The position numbers and the translations under genes were made by a program. The notes beneath the pieces are model-generated. The model was not told where the DNA came from. It made no database searches and saw only the letters and a list, made by a program, of their open reading frames with translations. Shown piece after piece: positions 1 to 5,075 of a stretch of 6,317 bases of DNA. This DNA comes from Bdellovibrionales bacterium (GTDB lineage: Bacteria > Bdellovibrionota > Bdellovibrionia > Bdellovibrionales > UBA1609), in the NCBI GenBank assembly GCA_020434645.1, contig JAGRAK010000122.1, positions 1 through 6,317 of the forward strand, given 5' to 3'. Numbering within the stretch: position 1 is the stretch's first letter; the number at the start of each line of letters is the position of its first letter.

Positions 1-2
1 CG

Positions 3-101
3 GGGCTATATCCGGGATATTTAGAGCAGTCGGAGCATTTCCGGACATTCACTGAGTGGCAATTTAAAATCGAAAGCCACAATCATGTAGACCAGTTGTA
101 G
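3..101 (+). CDS. Possible C-terminal end of an unidentified convergent gene
   Basis: One plus-strand frame is open from the window edge for 32 codons and ends with TAG at 99-101. The residues begin GLYPGYLEQSEHFRTF and end HNHVDQL, a mixed composition that looks like ordinary protein. I do not recognise a family. If real, it converges on rel with four bases between the two stop codons. The other two plus-strand frames close earlier, at 22-24 and 53-55, and could equally hold the end of a neighbour. A run of 32 open codons is not statistically strong, so this is a tentative call. The gene start lies outside the window. Confidence 0.35.
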   Translation, partial: GLYPGYLEQSEHFRTFTEWQFKIESHNHVDQL

Positions 102-105
102 AGGT

Positions 106-2352
106 TTAATCCTGCGCGAACGATGTTCGCTCAACCTCTAATACCCCAGGTAGCTTTTTTAAATCGGCGATCACTTCACTTAGCTGCTTCGTGTCTCGAA
201 CACTCACATCAAAAATGCTCACCGCTCGTAAATCGCGAGATGTTCGCGCTTGAACATTTATAATGTTCACACCACGAGTAGCAAAAACTTCGCTCATACT
301 TTTTAGAAGACCTGACTTATCTTGGCTCATCACTTTTAGACGCACCTGACGCTCGCTTGAAGCTTCAATAGGGGACTTACTCCATGCCACATCAATGGCT
401 CTGGCCTGATCAAGCTCATAAGCTTTTTCACAATCTGCGCGATGAATTGTAATACCGCGACCGCGCGAAATAAAACCAAGAATAGAATCTCCAGGAATGG
501 GCACACAGCATTTTGCATATCGAACCAGCACATCATTCATACCATCAACTGTAATAACTGATGCTGACTTTTTGCTTCTTGATACTGCAGACTTAAAGGC
601 TTTTGATAAAAATGACTCTTTTGTCAAATCTTCTTCTTCAGGCTTTTGAATTTTATCCGGTACTATCTCTTCAATAACTTTTTGTGGAGTAATTTTGCCG
701 TATCCAACACGAATATAAAGGTCATCTAATGACATACAACCTTCATCTTTTAAAAGCTTCTCAAACTTCGGACCTGAAAAATATTTTTGAAGCGGGATGC
801 TCTCTTTTCTAAAACTTCTCTCTAGTAATTCTTTACCCAAATCCAGAGCACGCTTTCTTTGCTCTGTTTTTACAAATGCTCTAATCTTAGACTTCGCCCT
901 TGATGTGACACAAATCTTCAACCAATCTTTTGATGGAGTTTGCGTTTTGGAGGTGATCACCTCAACAGTGTCACCATTACGAAGCTTATGTTTTAAAGTT
1001 ACTATTTTACCATTTATACGCGCAGCTACAATTCGACTGCCGACATCTGTATGAACAGAAAAAGCAAAATCAATAGGTGTCGAACCCTCAGGTAGCTCTT
1101 TCACTTCACCTTTCGGAGTGAACACATATATTTCAGACTCAAATAAATCGCCTTTGATATTTTCTAAAAACTCATCCGAACTATTCGTGCCCTGATGCTG
1201 ACTGACGAGATCTTTTAGCCAATTGAATTTATTGACCGCCTCCCCATCAATATCTTTACTTGTACCTCTAGACTCTTCTTTGTATTTCCAGTGAGCGGCG
1301 ATCCCCCACTCGGCGATGAGATGCATTTCACGAGTGCGAATTTGGATTTCAATCCTTTCTCCACCCGGCCCAATCACCGTCGTATGGAGGCTTTGATAAT
1401 TATTAGTTTTTGGCATTGCTATGAAATCTTTAAAGCGCCCAGGGATAGGTTTAAAAATTGAATGAATAATACCCAGCACCTCATAGCATTCGGCAATGTT
1501 GCCAACTGTGATACGAAAAGCCAGCAGATCATAAATCTGATCATAATCAACATTTCGATTGTGCATTTTCTTATATATTGAATAAAGATGTTTTGATCGA
1601 CCTGAAATATCTGTCTGAACCGTTGATCGAGATTTAATTTCTCGTGCTATTAGCTCGCGTACATCTTCAATAAATTTATCTCTCTCTTTTTTCTTTTTCT
1701 GTATTTTTTGAGCGAGATCGTAATACTGTTCAGGGTTTGAATAACGAAAACTCAAATCTTCAAGTTCAATTTTAAGCGAACTGATCCCGAGGCGCCCGGC
1801 CAGTGGCGCATAGATATCAAGAGTTTCTTCAGCAATTCTCTTCTGCTTATCAAATGGCAAATGCTTAAGTGTACGCATATTATGCAGTCGATCTGATAAT
1901 TTGACGAGCACAACGCGCACATCTTTACCCATAGCCACTATCATCTTTCGAATATTCTCGCCCTGCTTTTCATGAGTTTGACGAAACTGCATTTGCGACA
2001 GTTTTGTGACGCCGTCGACAAGTTCTCGAATAACAACACCAAATTGTTTTTCAATTTCATCTAGACTGACTTTTGTATCTTCAACAACATCGTGAAGAAT
2101 TCCGGTGGCAAGACTGGCAACATCAAGCCTGAGATCGGCTAAAATTCCTGCAACACCAAGTGGATGAATAATATACGGCTCACCACTGCGTCTTAATTGA
2201 CCTTCATGTGCACCATTAGCTAAATCATATGCTTTTTGTAAAATTGAAATATCGGCGTTAGGATTGTACGCAAGAACTCTCTCTATGAGCTCTTCAATAG
2301 TCTCAGGAGATGTTTCGTTGATACCTTCATCAAATAATCGCGGAAGCGCCAT
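106..2352 (-). CDS. rel: Bifunctional (p)ppGpp synthetase/hydrolase, long RelA/SpoT (Rel) family
   Basis: This 748-residue protein makes (p)ppGpp from ATP and GTP/GDP and hydrolyses it, setting the stringent response in the cytoplasm. Its length and domain order match full-length Rel/SpoT. The N-terminal HD hydrolase (about 30-200) keeps its metal and substrate residues: R54 in RRSGEPY, H63, H87-D88, E91-D92, and D154/N158 in SDRLHNMRT. The synthetase (about 245-360) has GRSKH at 251-255, catalytic D275 in YDLLAFR, and E335 in EIQIRT. The RFKD motif (306-309) is the RxKD form of bifunctional enzymes, not the ExDD form of synthetase-only RelA. A TGS domain follows (about 408-468), then an alpha-helical region, a Cys-rich segment (CC 615-616, H637, C641) and an ACT domain (about 667-745). 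The ATG start is preceded by AAGGGA with an 8-nt spacer. It is the last gene of the cluster, 74 bp after rpoZ. Whether it is called rel, relA or spoT depends on whether the genome has a second copy, so the symbol is generic. Confidence 0.97.
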   Translation of the reverse strand: MALPRLFDEGINETSPETIEELIERVLAYNPNADISILQKAYDLANGAHEGQLRRSGEPYIIHPLGVAGILADLRLDVASLATGILHDVVEDTKVSLDEIEKQFGVVIRELVDGVTKLSQMQFRQTHEKQGENIRKMIVAMGKDVRVVLVKLSDRLHNMRTLKHLPFDKQKRIAEETLDIYAPLAGRLGISSLKIELEDLSFRYSNPEQYYDLAQKIQKKKKERDKFIEDVRELIAREIKSRSTVQTDISGRSKHLYSIYKKMHNRNVDYDQIYDLLAFRITVGNIAECYEVLGIIHSIFKPIPGRFKDFIAMPKTNNYQSLHTTVIGPGGERIEIQIRTREMHLIAEWGIAAHWKYKEESRGTSKDIDGEAVNKFNWLKDLVSQHQGTNSSDEFLENIKGDLFESEIYVFTPKGEVKELPEGSTPIDFAFSVHTDVGSRIVAARINGKIVTLKHKLRNGDTVEVITSKTQTPSKDWLKICVTSRAKSKIRAFVKTEQRKRALDLGKELLERSFRKESIPLQKYFSGPKFEKLLKDEGCMSLDDLYIRVGYGKITPQKVIEEIVPDKIQKPEEEDLTKESFLSKAFKSAVSRSKKSASVITVDGMNDVLVRYAKCCVPIPGDSILGFISRGRGITIHRADCEKAYELDQARAIDVAWSKSPIEASSERQVRLKVMSQDKSGLLKSMSEVFATRGVNIINVQARTSRDLRAVSIFDVSVRDTKQLSEVIADLKKLPGVLEVERTSFAQD

Positions 2353-2426
2353 TAATTTTTTCCCTTAATAAACACATGTATATTTTCGGGAATCGCCTAG
2401 CAAATCTTAAATTTTTCTAATCATTA
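2353..2426 (-). other. rpoZ-rel intergenic gap with possible weak promoter
   Basis: This 74-bp gap is the largest between genes in the cluster. No stable GC-rich hairpin with a T-tract is visible, so rpoZ and rel are probably co-transcribed. On the minus strand TTGCTA (2398-2403) and TATACA (2377-2382) are separated by 15 bp. Each matches four of six consensus positions of a housekeeping-sigma promoter, and the spacing is shorter than the optimal 17. That is weak and could be chance in AT-rich sequence. The rel ribosome-binding site AAGGGA (2361-2366) lies at the downstream end. Confidence 0.2.
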
Positions 2427-2666
2427 TCAGCGGTTAAGATCGGCCTCGACCTGCTTTTCAGGACTACCACTACTCAAGTCTGTGTCGAGCACGATGTTAC
2501 CGATTGCGACTTCACGAAGAGCCGTCACCACATACTTATTATTTTTAACATGAAGAGTAGGCGTGACACCCTTAAGCAATTGCTTTGCACGTTTTGAGAC
2601 CAAAATAACCAACGCAAAACGATTATTTAATTTTTCTAGACAATCTTCTACTGTAACTCGAGCCAT
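2427..2666 (-). CDS. rpoZ: DNA-directed RNA polymerase subunit omega
   Basis: This 79-residue protein is the small omega subunit, which helps fold beta-prime and assemble RNA polymerase. The sequence begins MARVTVEDCLEKLNNRF, the conserved omega start, followed by the basic SKRAKQL helix and the TALREVAIGNI segment typical of the family. It is shorter than the 91-residue E. coli protein because the variable C-terminal tail is reduced, and the conserved core is intact. The ATG is preceded by AGGAG six bases upstream, the strongest ribosome-binding site in the cluster. The coding region ends TGA, directly followed in frame by TAA. In E. coli the first residues of omega (the MARVT stretch) form part of ppGpp site 1 with beta-prime. 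Those residues are retained here, so sensitivity through that site is plausible but not shown. It lies 30 bp after gmk and 74 bp before rel. Confidence 0.96.
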   Translation of the reverse strand: MARVTVEDCLEKLNNRFALVILVSKRAKQLLKGVTPTLHVKNNKYVVTALREVAIGNIVLDTDLSSGSPEKQVEADLNR

Positions 2667-2696
2667 AATATTCTCCTAGGAAGCAAGTGACGCAAG

Positions 2697-3272
2697 TTAC
2701 CGATTTTTAACGATTTCTTCAACCACTTTTTTAAACTGAGAGTAAGACGAGTTAAAATCAGCATTCACCAGCTGCATATCAAAATCACTGGCTTGCGCCA
2801 TTTCCAGGCGAGCGTTCTCCATTCGAATCTCAAGCTCCCCCTCATCCATCTTGTCTCGCTTCTTTATCCTTTGACGCAGCTCATCAATTGAGGGCGGAAG
2901 CACAAAAACTGTAAAAGAATTGGGGTATTTTTCTCGAAAAGTCTTCGCCCCCTGAACGTCTACATCCATGATCACCACTCGACCAGAACCTATAGCCTGA
3001 TCGATTTCTTCACGAGAAGTCCCATACATATTTTTATGAACATGTGCCCACTCGACAAAAAAATTCTTCTCGATAAGTTCTTTAAAGACCTCTTCTGTTA
3101 CAAAGTGGTAGGGCACACCTTCTTTTTCACCTTTTCTCATAGAACGCGTTGTATAGGTAACGGTGTCAAACAAGATGGGCATTTCAGCCGTGATCTTATC
3201 CACTAAAGTTGATTTACCAACTCCAGATGGTCCAACCACAATAATCATCCCTATATTTGGTTTTATCTCCAT
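2697..3272 (-). CDS. gmk: Guanylate kinase
   Basis: This enzyme phosphorylates GMP to GDP with ATP and is essential for GTP supply. The 191 residues fit the usual size of about 185-210. The P-loop GPSGVGKST is at residues 14-22. The GMP-binding segment has TTRSMRKGE (41-49), then G52 and Y55. FVEWAHVHKNMYGTS (72-86) contains the conserved acidic and tyrosine ligands, and MDVDVQGA (102-109) matches the family's D-x-D-x-QGA motif. The lid and C-terminal part (RIKKRDKMDE, then RMENARLEM and DFDMQLVN) are also typical. An in-frame TAG lies two codons upstream of the ATG, so the gene cannot start earlier. The only other plausible ATG is residue 9, which would leave five residues before the P-loop, so the first ATG is preferred. 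The ribosome-binding site is poor: GTAGGGT abuts the ATG. It begins 12 bp after the yicC stop, so translational coupling is likely. Confidence 0.97.
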   Translation of the reverse strand: MEIKPNIGMIIVVGPSGVGKSTLVDKITAEMPILFDTVTYTTRSMRKGEKEGVPYHFVTEEVFKELIEKNFFVEWAHVHKNMYGTSREEIDQAIGSGRVVIMDVDVQGAKTFREKYPNSFTVFVLPPSIDELRQRIKKRDKMDEGELEIRMENARLEMAQASDFDMQLVNADFNSSYSQFKKVVEEIVKNR

Positions 3273-3284
3273 ACCCTACCAACT

Positions 3285-4160
3285 TTACTCAATGTTTTGC
3301 ACCTGCTCTTTAAACGCCTCAATCAATCCCTTGGATTGTATCACGAGCTCTGTAATTGGAGCATAATTAGCCTTAGACCCTATGGTGTTCACTTCTCGGA
3401 GTAGCTCCTGAGAGTAAAAATCCATTTTTTTACCCTGCTCTTCTTTCACAGATAAGTACTTCTCGCACATGAGAATGTGTTCACGCAAGCGCGCAATTTC
3501 TTCGGCGATATCACACTTATCGAGATAAATGACGAGCTCCTGTGCAAATCGAGCGGGATCTACTGAACCCTCAAGCCCAAGTCTTCGAAGTCGCTCTTTT
3601 ATACGATCATCAATCCCACTATTCACCTCGGCTCGCAAGGCTTCCATTTTTTTAACTAATTTTTCAAGTGCTTTTAAAATCTGAGAAAGTTCGATTTTTA
3701 AAGACCGCCCCTCACGAACACGCTCGGCCTCACAGCTGGCTACGGCCTTACGAAATAATGTGAGCAGCACTTTCTTTTCAGCCGGCTGAACACTTGACCG
3801 GTCACGCACTTCAAATATCTGTGGCAGTGCCGACAAACGCTCCACAATATTTGCACTTTGAAAAGGAACATTCAGCGACTTAGCCAAAATTTTATAACCA
3901 GCCACCCATTTTTTGGCCACATCGATATTGAGCTCAACATCTAAATTAGCGGCACACCTGCGATGAATATAAACGTCAACCGTTCCACGATGAAAGATCG
4001 TTCCCATATGCTTTTTAAGCATGGCTTCAAATTGAAAATACTCTTTTGGTAGATGAAAACGTGGATCTAAAAAGCGCCCATTCACAGCCTTCACAACAAC
4101 AGAAATCTCTGTTGTCCCCGCTTTTTGCCGTGCCTCACCATAACCCGTCATGCTTTTCAT
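3285..4160 (-). CDS. yicC: YicC/YloC-family endoribonuclease-related protein
   Basis: This is a member of the YicC/YloC family (YicC-like N-terminal domain plus DUF1732 C-terminal domain), linked to RNA turnover. E. coli YicC has been reported to act as an endoribonuclease and to affect small-RNA decay. The start MKSMTGYGEA is the family's signature N-terminus, and the C-terminus carries GKKMDFYSQELLREVNTIG, SKANYAPI and a terminal EQVQNIE, all strongly conserved. The ATG at 4158-4160 gives 291 residues, close to the usual 287-295. The same frame stays open to a GTG at 4187, adding nine residues (MTPPPIIRQ) that look unlike the family, so the ATG is chosen on homology. Neither start has a recognisable Shine-Dalgarno sequence, so initiation may depend on ribosomes finishing miaA 33 bp upstream. 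Its position before gmk recurs across distant bacteria. The exact substrate here is unknown. Confidence 0.93.
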   Translation of the reverse strand: MKSMTGYGEARQKAGTTEISVVVKAVNGRFLDPRFHLPKEYFQFEAMLKKHMGTIFHRGTVDVYIHRRCAANLDVELNIDVAKKWVAGYKILAKSLNVPFQSANIVERLSALPQIFEVRDRSSVQPAEKKVLLTLFRKAVASCEAERVREGRSLKIELSQILKALEKLVKKMEALRAEVNSGIDDRIKERLRRLGLEGSVDPARFAQELVIYLDKCDIAEEIARLREHILMCEKYLSVKEEQGKKMDFYSQELLREVNTIGSKANYAPITELVIQSKGLIEAFKEQVQNIE

Positions 4161-4193
4161 TTGTCGTATTATGGGCGGAGGGGTCACTCATGG

Positions 4194-5075
4194 TCAAGAA
4201 TTAGGTGAGATCCACTGAATTTCTTGGTCCCGCTTAAACCAAGTCATCTGCCTTTTTGCAAGCTGCATAGTACTTGTCACAACCAGGCTTAAAAGCTCCT
4301 CTCGCTTGAGTTCACCTTTTAGAAAACTCACGACCTCTTTGTAGCCTACAGATTTTAGGGCTTTTGTATCGGCAAAGCCCTTGCTTAATAAGCCCTCAAC
4401 CTCTTCAATAAAACCCGACGCCAGCATCGTTTTCGTTCGACTTACAACTCGCTTTCGCAATTGATCTCGATCAACATATATCCCAATTTTTTTAAGTTTA
4501 TATTGTTCTCCAAGAGGCTTATTTTGAGATTCGAATTCAGCACGAATAATATCGAGCGCGCGACCTTCTGAAAGAACAACCCCTAACGCACGCTCCAGAC
4601 GATAAGGATCTGTCGGTCCAATTTTAATTGCCGCCTTCATGTCTCGCAACTTAAGTTCTTCAAAAAGCCTATTTTGAGATTTAATTTCATCTACCATTTG
4701 AAGAATGTGCGGCGGTATCGCTTCGATTTCAAACATCCCTTTTTCAAGAGCTTGTATGTAAAAACCACTCCCTCCAACAAAAAATAGTGGCTGAGCGCTG
4801 ATTTTCTCTTCAATTATTTGAAGTGCTTTTCGACGATAATCGCCTGCGGTGAAGTTGTCATGGGGCGAAATTATGTCATAGAGATAGTGCGAAATTCTTT
4901 TTCGATCTTCTTCACTTGGCTTTGCAGCACCTATTGTAAGATCTGTGTAGGCTTGCACAGAGTCGGCATTCACAATAGCGCCACCCGACTTCTCGGCCTC
5001 GCTCAGCGCCCAATTTGATTTGCCTGATGCCGTCGGGCCGACGACAAAAGTAATAAGATTAGACGATACGACCAA
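4194..5075 (-). CDS. miaA: tRNA dimethylallyltransferase (tRNA A37 isopentenyltransferase)
   Basis: MiaA transfers a dimethylallyl group from DMAPP to N6 of A37 in tRNAs that read codons starting with U, making i6A. With the TTG start used here it has 293 residues, near the usual 300-315. The P-loop GPTASGKS is at 13-20. NADSVQAY (36-43) carries the conserved Asp38, which contacts A37. IGAAKP (48-53) replaces the usual IGTAKP. ISHYLYDIISP, FVGGSGFYI and YRLERALGV follow in family order. The C-terminal AKRQMTWF (273-280) is diagnostic. The TTG at 5073-5075 is chosen because GGAG lies 7 nt upstream and gives a normal distance to the P-loop. A GTG at 5079-5081 is in frame but only one base from GGAG. 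The ATG at 5156 would add 27 residues encoded within conserved mutL sequence and is unlikely. The chosen start overlaps the mutL end by 17 nt. Confidence 0.93.
   Translation of the reverse strand: MVVSSNLITFVVGPTASGKSNWALSEAEKSGGAIVNADSVQAYTDLTIGAAKPSEEDRKRISHYLYDIISPHDNFTAGDYRRKALQIIEEKISAQPLFFVGGSGFYIQALEKGMFEIEAIPPHILQMVDEIKSQNRLFEELKLRDMKAAIKIGPTDPYRLERALGVVLSEGRALDIIRAEFESQNKPLGEQYKLKKIGIYVDRDQLRKRVVSRTKTMLASGFIEEVEGLLSKGFADTKALKSVGYKEVVSFLKGELKREELLSLVVTSTMQLAKRQMTWFKRDQEIQWISPNS

Noticed and set aside
8..20. Palindrome ATATCC-G-GGATAT as an operator
   Set aside because: The 13-nt symmetry is isolated, occurs once, lies downstream of rel and possibly inside a coding frame, and matches no regulator site I know.
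56..80. Inverted repeat GTGGC/GCCAC as a rel terminator
   Set aside because: The stem is only 5 bp (8 with a bulge), and no T-tract follows on either strand.
21..86. 21-codon frame on the minus strand after rel
   Set aside because: It has no Shine-Dalgarno, is very short, has no recognisable motif and overlaps the more plausible plus-strand frame.
797..1054. Plus-strand open frame antisense to rel
   Set aside because: It is a shadow of a well-conserved gene, with no ribosome-binding site or recognisable protein features. The same applies to the other plus-strand frames at 3163-3366, 4818-5018, 5020-5232 and 5959-6213, and to the minus-strand frame at 336-536.
1681..1705. Pyrimidine-rich run (TCTTTTTTCTTTTTC) as a regulatory tract
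   Set aside because: It encodes the lysine-rich KIQKKKKERDK stretch of Rel, which explains the composition.
4161..4187. Nine-residue extension of YicC from the GTG at 4187
   Set aside because: The residues do not resemble the family N-terminus, no ribosome-binding site precedes the GTG, and MKSMTGYGEA matches the normal start.
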